From DATKMG01 sp035541995 (GTDB lineage: Bacteria > Acidobacteriota > Terriglobia > Versatilivoradales > Versatilivoraceae): a stretch of 29,312 nucleotides of DNA. Every line of letters starts with the position of its first letter. Within the stretch, counting starts at the first letter, position 1. The notes beneath the pieces are model-generated. The model was not told where the DNA came from. It searched no databases and saw nothing but the letters and a program-made list of their open reading frames with translations. Both the position numbers and the translations under genes were made by a program. The stretch is from positions 1 to 29,312 of the forward strand of contig DATKMG010000671.1 in NCBI GenBank assembly GCA_035541995.1, read 5' to 3'. Below are positions 1 to 7,293 of this stretch, piece by piece.

Positions 1-342
1 GAGGAGTAGCGCAGACTCCTGCCCCTCAAGGAGTCTGCGGCTCTAGAACGAGGGGACAACTCCATTGTCGCAGAGAGAAGCCCAATCTGTTCGCCGCTTC
101 CAACATCCGTATTTATGCCGTTTTTCAGGCTTTTCGCGACAGAAACCAATTAGAGAATGGGCGTGGTTTGCTACAAACATTCGGCTCCTGGCGGAGCCGA
201 TCCTGAATCGACCTGGCCGATTACGGTGGTTGTTTAGGCGGGGATGTCTTCAGGTGTGAGCAGCGGTGGACCACGCGCGAACACGAGACGGACCGGGAGG
301 TGGGAGCCATTCGGCCTCACGGAGTCCAGCCCTTCGCTCCCT
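1..342. repeat. Non-coding stretch with REP-like hairpins
   Basis: I see no believable protein gene here. Two strong inverted repeats stand out. At 10-39 an 11-bp perfect stem (CGCAGACTCCT / AGGAGTCTGCG) encloses an 8-nt loop. At 181-200 an 8-bp stem (TCGGCTCC / GGAGCCGA) encloses TGGC. Neither is followed by a T-run on either strand, so they look like dispersed REP-type hairpins rather than terminators. The sequence near 320-342 reads, on the minus strand, like a continuation of the group II intron relic at 472-891. Confidence 0.45.
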
Positions 343-471
343 GAAGCTGTGAAAAAATGCGCCGGGTCGGGGGACCCGGCCTACAAAGTGATTGCAAGAC
401 CTTTGGAATGAGTGTAGGCCGTGTGCCCTCACACGACGCTTTTCCGGATTTCTTAATTTTTTCACAGCTTC
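343..471. mobile_element. MITE-like element with 16-bp terminal inverted repeats
   Basis: A 129-bp segment is bounded by perfect 16-bp inverted repeats, GAAGCTGTGAAAAAAT (343-358) and ATTTTTTCACAGCTTC (456-471). Inside are three further inverted repeats: GCCGGGTC-gggg-GACCCGGC (361-380), GGCCTACA (378-385) with TGTAGGCC (413-420), and CGTGTG-ccct-CACACG (420-435). It has no coding capacity. It interrupts the group II intron relic, since intron-like sequence lies on both sides. I cannot identify a clean target-site duplication. It is best read as a non-autonomous miniature element or a highly structured repeat. Confidence 0.6.
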
Positions 472-891
472 TCTCTCCATTACGAGAGTTCTTCGCAACT
501 ATGGGCGCTCTAACTCCTGTCGGCCCGGCTCTTCGGCACCTTGCGGCAGCATGAACTCCGTCTCTGGCCACCGACAGGTCTCCCTGAGTCACGTGTCTGA
601 CCTTCCGATCCCTCCGCCTCCAACCACCCCCAGGCCCTGGCCGTCGAGTTCGCACGCTACCATTCATCTCGTCCAGTTCCCCTACTGCCGTGGGTCTAAG
701 CTTCACCCTTCCCTAGCAGGCTCGCCGACGCTGGAAGGCCAAATCGAGTTCGTTATCCTACGGATGGATCGTTCACCTCCTGCAGCTCCCCACCCGCCTC
801 ACGGCGACGCAGTAGCAGTTGGTTTCAGGCCGGAGAGCATATGCCTGGAGAGGACTTCCACCTCTCTGATCAAGCACGCTTTCAGGCGCAC
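472..891 (-). mobile_element. Group II intron relic (5' ribozyme portion)
   Basis: Read on the minus strand from 891, the sequence begins GTGCGCCTGAAAGCG, matching the GUGYG 5' consensus of bacterial group II introns. It continues with tracts that resemble domain I-III regions of mobile bacterial introns as I remember them: GGCCTGAAACC (about 827-817), ATAACGAACTCGATTTGGCC (758-739) and GATGAATGGTAGCGTGCGAA (about 672-653). It ends with the conserved-looking run CCCATAGTTGCGAAGAAC (about 509-492) that usually lies just before the maturase gene. The intron pattern seems to resume below 342 (AGCGAAGGG), interrupted by the 343-471 insertion. I find no reverse transcriptase/maturase gene and no domain V, so this is a truncated, immobile remnant. 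The overlapping 195-aa plus-strand frame is antisense to it. The assignment rests on remembered intron patterns, not on an alignment. Confidence 0.6.
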
Positions 892-922
892 TAGAGCGCG
901 GTGGCCCCACGCGCCGCTTTTC

Positions 923-956
923 AAAAGTGGGGACGGCTGGGGCCAGCCGTCCCCAC
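923..956 (-). terminator. Terminator hairpin of the hopanoid operon
   Basis: Lies 35 bp past the hpnG stop on the minus strand. A 14-bp perfect stem (GTGGGGACGGCTGG with CCAGCCGTCCCCAC, a 2-nt apparent loop that would open to 4) is followed in the minus direction by TTTT (926-923). The T-run is short, so it may equally be a REP-type hairpin acting as the operon's 3' end. Confidence 0.5.
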
Positions 957-991
957 CAAATCCACATTTTCATTCGTAAGAGAATTTCCTG

Positions 992-1720
992 TCACATCCC
1001 CGCGATGCTTGTCTGTACCAACTGCTCCACAAAGCGGGCCAGGTGCTCGGCGCAGAGACACGTACGGCGACGAAGTTCCACGAGGCCGGGCAGGGAAGCG
1101 GGGTGTAGAGCGGAGGAGGCCAGGAGCTTGCCTATCGCCAGGTTTCCATTTCGGCCACGAAAGCGATTGAAGTCCGCAGGTAAGTCTTCATCCAGACGGT
1201 CGCTAATAGAACGCACTGCCAGGAAAGGAATTTGATGTTGGTCACAGACTGTAGCCACAGCCGCCGATTCCATGTCTACGCAACCAACTGTACCAGAAGG
1301 AAGCTCGAGGGCCAGCCTCCGCTTGTCTGACGCTCGCCAGAGTATCTCGTCCTGTGTGATAATGATGCCGGTGTGGGCTCTAACACCATCCAGTTTGACC
1401 TGCGATGCGGCCTGCAGCAGAGCCGGCGTGGGAGCGAATGAAGAGGTGCTCCGCACTTCCTCTCCAATCACCAGATCACCCAATTGCAGCGCGGGTGAAA
1501 GGGCGCCAGCTAATCCGATATTAATCACTGCTTGTACGGCTTTCTGGTTGAAAAGCTGACGGACCACCCAGTCTGCATTGAGCTGGCCCATTCCAGTCTC
1601 AATCAGCAGCAGGTGAGGAGAAGAGCAATGCCGCAGCGGGGCCAATTCACGCTTCAAAGCTGCAACCACGGCCCAACGAAAACGCCGATTCTTTTCGGAA
1701 ACGGGATCAGACGTAGCCAT
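992..1720 (-). CDS. hpnG: Hopanoid-associated nucleoside phosphorylase HpnG
   Basis: Member of the MTA/SAH nucleosidase (PNP_UDP) family. In the known pathway HpnG removes adenine from adenosylhopane to give (phospho)ribosylhopane on the way to bacteriohopanetetrol. Visible marks are the N-terminal strand WAVVAALKREL, the GMGQLNAD turn, GLAGALSPALQLGDLV (the family's GDL/GDI loop), the ribose-binding VDMESAAVA (Glu151, Ser152) and VRSISD with the candidate catalytic Asp174. The frame is open further upstream, but the extra 21 residues are not family-like, so I chose the ATG at 1720. This overlaps the end of hpnA by 14 bp, consistent with translational coupling. It is the last gene of shc-hpnH-hpnA-hpnG. 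A true MTA/SAH nucleosidase is the alternative; the operon strongly favours HpnG. Confidence 0.85.
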   Translation of the reverse strand: MATSDPVSEKNRRFRWAVVAALKRELAPLRHCSSPHLLLIETGMGQLNADWVVRQLFNQKAVQAVINIGLAGALSPALQLGDLVIGEEVRSTSSFAPTPALLQAASQVKLDGVRAHTGIIITQDEILWRASDKRRLALELPSGTVGCVDMESAAVATVCDQHQIPFLAVRSISDRLDEDLPADFNRFRGRNGNLAIGKLLASSALHPASLPGLVELRRRTCLCAEHLARFVEQLVQTSIAGM

Positions 1721-2693
1721 GCTGTTTGAACCAGCTGACTGCACGTTCCAGGGCCCCATCCACCGGACTCTGCGGCAATTCAAGTTCTCGACGAGCCTTG
1801 CTGCTATCGAACCACATCTTGTGGCGAGACATGCGGACGCCTTCCAGAGGGGCCAGCGGTTCCCGATGGCGAAGGCGTCCTGTCCAGAAATTCTCCAGTC
1901 GAGCGAAAGCTATTGCAAACCAAAAGGGAACTCGCAGGGTGGGGGAGGGGATACCCGTGAGGTTCGAAAGACGTCCGAAAATCTCCTTTAGCAGGAGATT
2001 CTGATTTCCCAGGATGTACTTCTCGCCGACGCGGCCGCGCTCGGCGGCGGACAGATGGCCTTCTGCCACGTCCCGGACGTCGATGAGGTTCATCCCGGTC
2101 TCAACGTAGCCGAACATCTTACCGCGCAGGAAATCGACAATGATCTTCCCCGTGGGCGTAGGCTTGATGTCGCCATCCCCGACAGGAGTACTGGGGTTGA
2201 CAATGACCACTGGCAGACCTTTTTTAATCCAACGTTCGGCCTCGCGCTCGGCCAGGAATTTGGACCGCTTGTAAGGGCCGACCATCTTGTCAATCGAGGT
2301 GGGAGTCTCCTCATTGGCAGGACTCCCATCTGGATTCAGTCCCAGACAGCCTACTGTACTGGTGTAAACCACACGCTCCACTCCGAGGGCATAGGAGGTT
2401 TCCAGCACATTGCGAGTGCCACTTACATTAATGGCATGCATTTCATCCGGTTTGGGGCACCAGAGACGATAGTCAGCCGCACAGTGGTAGACGGTCTGGC
2501 AACCCGTCATCGCGGCATGGATACTGTAGGGATCGCGCAAGTCGCCAGGAAGAATGTCAAGCGGAACGTCAGACAGATTTTGCAGGCGGCTGGAAGGCCG
2601 CACCAGGCAGGCAACCTCATGCCCGCGCTGGACAAGCAGGCGGGCCAAATGGGATCCCACGAAGCCCGTGGCTCCCGTCAGGAAGACCCTCAT
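1707..2693 (-). CDS. hpnA: Hopanoid-associated NAD-dependent epimerase/dehydratase HpnA
   Basis: Extended short-chain dehydrogenase of the hopanoid-associated sugar epimerase family (328 aa). The N-terminal Rossmann motif TGATGFVG (residues 6-13) binds NAD(P), and the active-site pair Tyr141/Lys145 sits in YKRSK, with upstream Ser/Thr in TSTVG. DVRDVAEGH is the usual family segment. HpnA clusters with hopanoid genes in many bacteria, but its exact reaction is not settled; a role in side-chain sugar processing is inferred. The chosen ATG (2693) lies 2 nt after the hpnH stop and begins MRVFLTG, the typical family start. A 7-residue longer reading would overlap hpnH. The 3' end overlaps hpnG. 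Confidence 0.87.
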   Translation of the reverse strand: MRVFLTGATGFVGSHLARLLVQRGHEVACLVRPSSRLQNLSDVPLDILPGDLRDPYSIHAAMTGCQTVYHCAADYRLWCPKPDEMHAINVSGTRNVLETSYALGVERVVYTSTVGCLGLNPDGSPANEETPTSIDKMVGPYKRSKFLAEREAERWIKKGLPVVIVNPSTPVGDGDIKPTPTGKIIVDFLRGKMFGYVETGMNLIDVRDVAEGHLSAAERGRVGEKYILGNQNLLLKEIFGRLSNLTGIPSPTLRVPFWFAIAFARLENFWTGRLRHREPLAPLEGVRMSRHKMWFDSSKARRELELPQSPVDGALERAVSWFKQHGYV

Positions 2694-2695
2694 CT

Positions 2696-3697
2696 TCAGC
2701 CCAGCAGATTCCACGCCGCCATGCGCAACATGTCGCGTGGACTCTTCTTGAGTTCCAAAACGGCCGAGGCTTCAAATCCGCTATGCATCAGGCAGTTCTG
2801 GCACAACCGGTCCTGCCGCGATTCCCAGTATTCCCAATCGACGCCCGCCCAAAATTCCTCCCAGGTATCGAAATAGTGCTTGCCGATCAAATAGCAGGGG
2901 CCTTTCCAGCCACGCGGAGTGAGGGTGACTGTACTCCAGGGCGAGCATTTATAGTTGCGCAGTCCGGCGGCAAACTCAAGATACATGGGAGTGGAACTCA
3001 GACGATAGCGGCGGGAAAGCTCTAGAACCCGCTTAAATTTCTCGTGAATTTCCTGCCGGGCCATGAAAATATTCCGTTCGACTGATTCATAATGGTATCC
3101 AGGTGCGATCAGGATTCCATCCACTCCCAGGGCCGTCACCAACTCACACATTTCCTCAATCTCCCGGACCTCGGTTTCCTTGAAGATCGTCGTGTTCGTC
3201 GTGACGTGATACCCCAGCCGCTTACCCTCTTTGACCATCGCCAATGCCTTATCGAAAACACCCTTACGGTCACAGACCAGATCATGAGTGGCCTTCATGC
3301 CGTCCAGGTGAATGTTGAGGGTCAAGCGTTTGTTGGGCGGGATTCTGTCGTATACCTTCGTATCGAGCAGGAGGGCATTCGTGCAGAGGTAAATATGGCG
3401 CTTGCGCGCAATGATCCCTTCGATCAACGGCTTGAGTTCCGGGTAAAGCGTCGGTTCGCCGCCACAAAGCGAAACCACCGGCGCTCCACACCGATCGACC
3501 GCTTCCAGGCCGCGATCCAGCGGCAGGCGGTCTTCCAGTTTCCCTGTATGCCGTTCGGTCGAACAACCCAGGCAGGCCAGATTACAAGTATAGAGCGACT
3601 CCAGCATCAACACCATGGGGAAACGGCGATTTCCTTTTAGCGCGTTACGCACCTGGTGTTTGATCGAATCGGTGGTCAAATGCAAAGGGAATCGCAT
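2696..3697 (-). CDS. hpnH: Adenosylhopane synthase, radical SAM protein HpnH
   Basis: Radical SAM enzyme known to add a 5'-deoxyadenosyl radical to diploptene, forming adenosylhopane, the first committed step to C35 hopanoids. The cluster-binding motif is CNLACLGC (Cys38, Cys42, Cys45; CX3CX2C), followed by GAPVVSLCGGEPTLYPE with the GGEP SAM-binding motif and LNIHLDGM. The C-terminal part carries further cysteines (CSPW, GPCYL, CQNC) as in HpnH proteins. I chose the ATG at 3697 (333 aa), 22 bp after shc, because MRFPLHLTTDSIKHQ followed by RRFPMVLMLESLYTCN matches the family start. An in-frame extension into shc of 64 residues is not family-like. It sits between shc and hpnA. Confidence 0.93.
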   Translation of the reverse strand: MRFPLHLTTDSIKHQVRNALKGNRRFPMVLMLESLYTCNLACLGCSTERHTGKLEDRLPLDRGLEAVDRCGAPVVSLCGGEPTLYPELKPLIEGIIARKRHIYLCTNALLLDTKVYDRIPPNKRLTLNIHLDGMKATHDLVCDRKGVFDKALAMVKEGKRLGYHVTTNTTIFKETEVREIEEMCELVTALGVDGILIAPGYHYESVERNIFMARQEIHEKFKRVLELSRRYRLSSTPMYLEFAAGLRNYKCSPWSTVTLTPRGWKGPCYLIGKHYFDTWEEFWAGVDWEYWESRQDRLCQNCLMHSGFEASAVLELKKSPRDMLRMAAWNLLG

Positions 3698-3719
3698 AAT
3701 CCAAAGTCTCTGTTGAAAT

Positions 3720-5672
3720 CTATCTCCGGGAGCCATTCCCACCCGGCCTTGAGGCAGTCTGCTGATTGACGAGGCGTAAGTACCGCCCCAAGGCCTGAAC
3801 CGGGAAATAGCTCGCATAGAGGTGATAGCGAAGGTAAAACACTTTGGGGAACCCTGTGGCCGTCCAGAATTCATCTTCCCAAGACCCATCTTTCCTCTGG
3901 GTCCTTGTCAAATAATCAATGCCTCGGCGGAGGTTGAGACTGCCGGAATCTCCCGTGGACATCAGCCCCATTAAGGCCCAGGCTGTTTGGGAAGGAGTAC
4001 TGCCACCTTTACCTTTTTCATTGGGATCTTCATAACTTTGCAGCGATTCTCCCCATCCTCCGTCCGGGTTCTGGATGGATCGCAACCACGCTGCGGCTTT
4101 CTGTAGATGGGGCTGCTGCAAATCTTCCCCGATGCATTCCAGTCCTCGCAAAGCCAGCCAGGTTCCGTAAATATAATTGCACCCCCATCGGCCGAACCAA
4201 GTGCCATCGGGCTCCTGCTCTTTGTAGAGAAAATCGATGGCCCTCCGGACCCGTGCATCGTCTCTTCGGAATCTCAGGATTGCCAGGGTTTCCAGTCCCC
4301 GTCCCACAATGTCACTGGTGCTGGGATCGATCATAGCGTTGTGGTCGGCAAAGGGGATCTGTGTCAGGAACTGGCGGTTACAGTTCCGGTCAAAGGAAGC
4401 CCAGCCTCCATCGTCATTCTGCATGGTTAACACCCACTTGAGGGCGCGCTCCATAGCTTGGTCTTTTTCCTGCTCCAGAGCCTCGTCCTGGAAGGCCATT
4501 CCTGCCAATGCAGTCAGTACCTGGAAAGTGTCATCCACATCGGGATAAAGCTCGTTGGCGTATTCGAAGTACCAGCCGCCCGGTTCTCCTCGCGGATTCT
4601 TGACTTTCCAATCCCCAATAGTACGGACCTCTTTGGACAAAAGCCATTCGGCGGCCTTTGTGAGTGAGCCATGACCGGCCTCGAGTCCGGACTCCTCAAG
4701 AGCAACCATCGTCAAGGCTGTATCCCACACCGGAGAAAAACAGGGGGCCACATGCAGGGTTTCTCTTTCTTCAATTTCCAGCCTCTCAAGTTCCTTGACT
4801 TGGGATTGCATAAGCGGGTGGTCCAGCGGATAACCCAGACACCGAAGAGCAATGATGGAGTTGATGATGGGAGGGAAAATGGCTCCGATGCCGTCGCTCT
4901 TCTCGAAGTGGTCAATCATCCATTTCTGGCAGGTTGTAAGTGCCTGCTCTCGCAGGGGAGTCATCTGGTGCCTCTCCAGAAAGCGAAGCGCCATGTCAAT
5001 GCCCCTGAAGAAGTTGCACCAGAATCGCGACTTTGAGTTATAGCGAGGGGCATCATCAGTCCATAATTCTGAAATCTGCGCCCAGTCCGGCACGGGACAA
5101 TACGGCTTGCTCGCCCAGATAACAGCGAGGGGAACAACAATCCCTCGCGACCAGGAGGACATCTCGTAAAGGTTGACAGGGAACCATTTGGGCAACAGGA
5201 TCAATTCTGGAGGGACAGCAGGACAGCGCTCCCAAGGAACCTGGCCAAAAATGGCGAGATAGAGGCGCGTAAAACTGTTTGTGGCTGACAGGCCCCCCAA
5301 CTCACGGATCACTCGATGCGCCTTCACCATGTAGGGAGCATTCATGCCATGGCCCAAGAGTTTGAGAACGAAATATGCCTTGACTGAGGCGCTGACCTCA
5401 GGTGGCCCACCAGGGTAAGTGGACCATCCACCTTCAGGCAACGCTCTTTCGACCAGGTACTTGGCCGACTTCCGAACCCGGTCTTCCTCCGTTCGACCGA
5501 TAAAATGCATCGTCAAAATATACTCGGATTCGAGGATGGTATCCCCCTCAAGCTCTCCGCGCCAGTGGCCGTCATCTCCCTGGAGTGTTAGCAGATACTC
5601 CCGTCCACGCGCCAGGGCTTGCTGCACTGCATTGAATCCTACGCGAACTACCTCTGCTTGCTTAGTCTGCAT
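3720..5672 (-). CDS. shc: Squalene-hopene cyclase
   Basis: Class II triterpene cyclase (650 aa, close to the usual 630-660) converting squalene to hopene/hopanol as a monotopic membrane enzyme. The catalytic acid motif DVDD is at 378-381, with Asp380 as the expected proton donor. Multiple QW-type repeats are visible (e.g. QNDDGGWASF, QEPDGTWFGRWG, QNPDGGWGES, QRKDGSWED), as are the conserved SPVWDTAL (Trp316) and the C-terminal ATGFPKVFYLRYHLYASYFP lining the cavity. First gene of the operon shc-hpnH-hpnA-hpnG; transcription must start in 5673-5907, divergent from ahcY. The start MQTKQAEVV has only a weak Shine-Dalgarno (TTTGAG). Genes for squalene synthesis (hpnC/D/E or sqs) are not in the window. 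Confidence 0.96.
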   Translation of the reverse strand: MQTKQAEVVRVGFNAVQQALARGREYLLTLQGDDGHWRGELEGDTILESEYILTMHFIGRTEEDRVRKSAKYLVERALPEGGWSTYPGGPPEVSASVKAYFVLKLLGHGMNAPYMVKAHRVIRELGGLSATNSFTRLYLAIFGQVPWERCPAVPPELILLPKWFPVNLYEMSSWSRGIVVPLAVIWASKPYCPVPDWAQISELWTDDAPRYNSKSRFWCNFFRGIDMALRFLERHQMTPLREQALTTCQKWMIDHFEKSDGIGAIFPPIINSIIALRCLGYPLDHPLMQSQVKELERLEIEERETLHVAPCFSPVWDTALTMVALEESGLEAGHGSLTKAAEWLLSKEVRTIGDWKVKNPRGEPGGWYFEYANELYPDVDDTFQVLTALAGMAFQDEALEQEKDQAMERALKWVLTMQNDDGGWASFDRNCNRQFLTQIPFADHNAMIDPSTSDIVGRGLETLAILRFRRDDARVRRAIDFLYKEQEPDGTWFGRWGCNYIYGTWLALRGLECIGEDLQQPHLQKAAAWLRSIQNPDGGWGESLQSYEDPNEKGKGGSTPSQTAWALMGLMSTGDSGSLNLRRGIDYLTRTQRKDGSWEDEFWTATGFPKVFYLRYHLYASYFPVQALGRYLRLVNQQTASRPGGNGSRR

Positions 5673-5907
5673 CTCAAATTGAATTCCCGCTTTCGTCAGG
5701 AGTATCCGTCCTCGTTTAGTAGATCGCCTCGGTTGAACTAATCTCCCGGGTTTAATTCATACTATTATGAAGGCTCTACGGGCACAGTGTCAACGCTCCT
5801 TTATTGGATGACGGTGCTTTACAGACCCCTGCAGGTGTGGTAGCTTTGATGCTCCTTGCAGAGGCGTGAGCTCATTCAATCAAATATATTTGAGGAGGCA
5901 GTGACTG
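5673..5907. promoter_or_regulatory. Divergent shc/ahcY control region with two palindromes
   Basis: This 235-bp region must hold the promoters of both the hopanoid operon (minus) and ahcY (plus). It contains an inverted repeat TTCATA-N4-TATGAA (5756-5771) on the shc-proximal side and a perfect 14-bp palindrome TCAAATATATTTGA (5880-5893) touching the ahcY ribosome-binding site GAGGAGG (5892-5898). Both are candidate operators. I see no convincing -35/-10 pair on either strand and no recognisable SAM or SAH riboswitch. Confidence 0.4.
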
Positions 5908-7182
5908 ATGGCGATTGAGACAAAAGGGAAGTCGGATGTAAAAGACTTGAACTTGGCAGAAAAAGGTAGGAAACGAATTGAATGGGCAGAGCGGTCCATG
6001 CCGGTGCTTGGCTTAATTCGCAAGCGTTTCCTGGCCGAGAAGCCTCTGAAAGGATTGAGGCTGTCGGCTTGTCTGCACGTCACTACAGAGACTGCCAACC
6101 TGATCACCACGCTGCGTGACGGAGGTGCAGAAGTCGTTTTATGTGCCTCTAACCCGCTCAGCACCCAGGATGATGTAGCGGCTTCTCTACTGAAAGACTT
6201 TGGGATCTCGGTTTTTGCCATCAAGGGCGAAGACAATTCGACCTACTATAGTCATATTACAGGGGCGCTGGATCACCGGCCTCACATCACTATGGATGAC
6301 GGAGCTGACTTAGTTTCGACCCTGCATTCCTCCCGCACCGAACTGCTGGGGAATGTCATGGGGGGAACCGAAGAAACGACAACGGGTGTCATTCGACTGC
6401 GAAGCATGGCCAATGATGGCGTATTGAAATTCCCCGTGATTTCAGTCAATGACGCTAATACGAAGCATCTGTTTGATAACCGATACGGGACTGGGCAATC
6501 CACTGTGGACGGTATCATTCGTGCTACCAACCTCCTTTTTGCCGGCCTGAACGTTGTAGTCGCCGGATATGGGTGGTGCGGCCGCGGCGTTGCCAGCCGG
6601 GCGCGTGGCTTAGGGGCCAAGGTCATCGTAACCGAGGTGGACCCAACTAAAGCTCTGGAGGCGCTCATGGACGGCTACCAGGTGATGAATATGTTGGAGG
6701 CTTCTCGCGTGGGCGATGTGTTTGTCACGGTCACTGGGAACAAGAAGGTAATCCGCAAAGAGCACTTTGAAGTTATGAAGGATGGGGCGGTGGTTTGTAA
6801 TTCAGGTCATTTTAACGTAGAGATCGATATTCCTGCTTTGCAGAGTCTTTCGAAGAGTCATCGAGAAGCTCGTGAATTCGTGGAGGGATACCTGTTGACT
6901 GATGGCCGGAAGATCTTCCTGCTGGGGGAGGGAAGACTCATCAACCTGTCCAGCGCCGAGGGTCATCCAGCCTCGGTGATGGATATGAGCTTTGCCAATC
7001 AGGCTCTCTCGGCCGAGTTCCTGTTTAGGAACCACCAGAGCCTTGAGAAAAAGGTCTATCCTGTACCGCCTGAGATCGACCGCGAAATTGCCAGGCTCAA
7101 GTTGGTGGCAATGGGAGTGACGATTGACACATTGACCCCCGAACAGACCCGCTACTTGGAGTCCTGGTCAGAAGGAACTTAG
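5908..7182 (+). CDS. ahcY: S-adenosylhomocysteine hydrolase (short type)
   Basis: Reversibly hydrolyses S-adenosylhomocysteine to adenosine and homocysteine, relieving methyltransferase inhibition. The catalytic residues of the family are present and fall at the same numbers as in the human enzyme: Asp131 (MDDGADL), Glu156 (GGTEETTTG), Lys186, Asp190 and Asn191 (NTKHLFDN). The NAD+ motif is GYGWCGRG (220-227). The protein is 424 aa, lacks the C-terminal K-x-x-x-Y tail of the longer type and ends YLESWSEGT. That is the short form typical of archaea and thermophilic bacteria, some of which prefer S-inosylhomocysteine. A strong RBS (GAGGAGG) lies 9 nt before the ATG. It is divergent from shc and appears monocistronic, facing lptFG. 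Confidence 0.95.
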   Translation: MAIETKGKSDVKDLNLAEKGRKRIEWAERSMPVLGLIRKRFLAEKPLKGLRLSACLHVTTETANLITTLRDGGAEVVLCASNPLSTQDDVAASLLKDFGISVFAIKGEDNSTYYSHITGALDHRPHITMDDGADLVSTLHSSRTELLGNVMGGTEETTTGVIRLRSMANDGVLKFPVISVNDANTKHLFDNRYGTGQSTVDGIIRATNLLFAGLNVVVAGYGWCGRGVASRARGLGAKVIVTEVDPTKALEALMDGYQVMNMLEASRVGDVFVTVTGNKKVIRKEHFEVMKDGAVVCNSGHFNVEIDIPALQSLSKSHREAREFVEGYLLTDGRKIFLLGEGRLINLSSAEGHPASVMDMSFANQALSAEFLFRNHQSLEKKVYPVPPEIDREIARLKLVAMGVTIDTLTPEQTRYLESWSEGT

Positions 7183-7293
7183 CCAGATCTGGGGGTTGCG
7201 AGTTGGAAGTTCAAAATGGAAGGAGTGATCGCAGGTACACGTTCTGAATCTTCACTTTCGATCCTCGATTCTCGATCCTCGGGTATACTGCAC
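7183..7293. other. Convergent ahcY/lptFG junction with small repeats
   Basis: Immediately after the ahcY stop is a 10-bp palindrome CCAGATCTGG (7183-7192). Further on, TCGATCCTCG occurs twice with a 14-bp period (7258-7267 and 7272-7281). No T-run follows the palindrome, so I cannot call a terminator for either convergent gene. Confidence 0.35.

Noticed and set aside
317..706. 129-codon minus-strand frame
   Set aside because: Lies inside the intron relic and crosses the inserted element; reads as structural intron RNA, not as a maturase.
392..979. 195-codon plus-strand frame in the first kilobase
   Set aside because: Runs antisense to the group II intron relic and through the MITE-like element, has no RBS and an unprotein-like composition (proline/serine/arginine rich).
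3698..3889. 64-residue N-terminal extension of HpnH overlapping shc
   Set aside because: The extension is the shc 3' end read in another frame; HpnH proteins begin at MRFPL-like sequence.
5820..5907. SAH or SAM riboswitch before ahcY
   Set aside because: I looked for the conserved helices and could not match any known SAM/SAH aptamer; only simple palindromes are seen.
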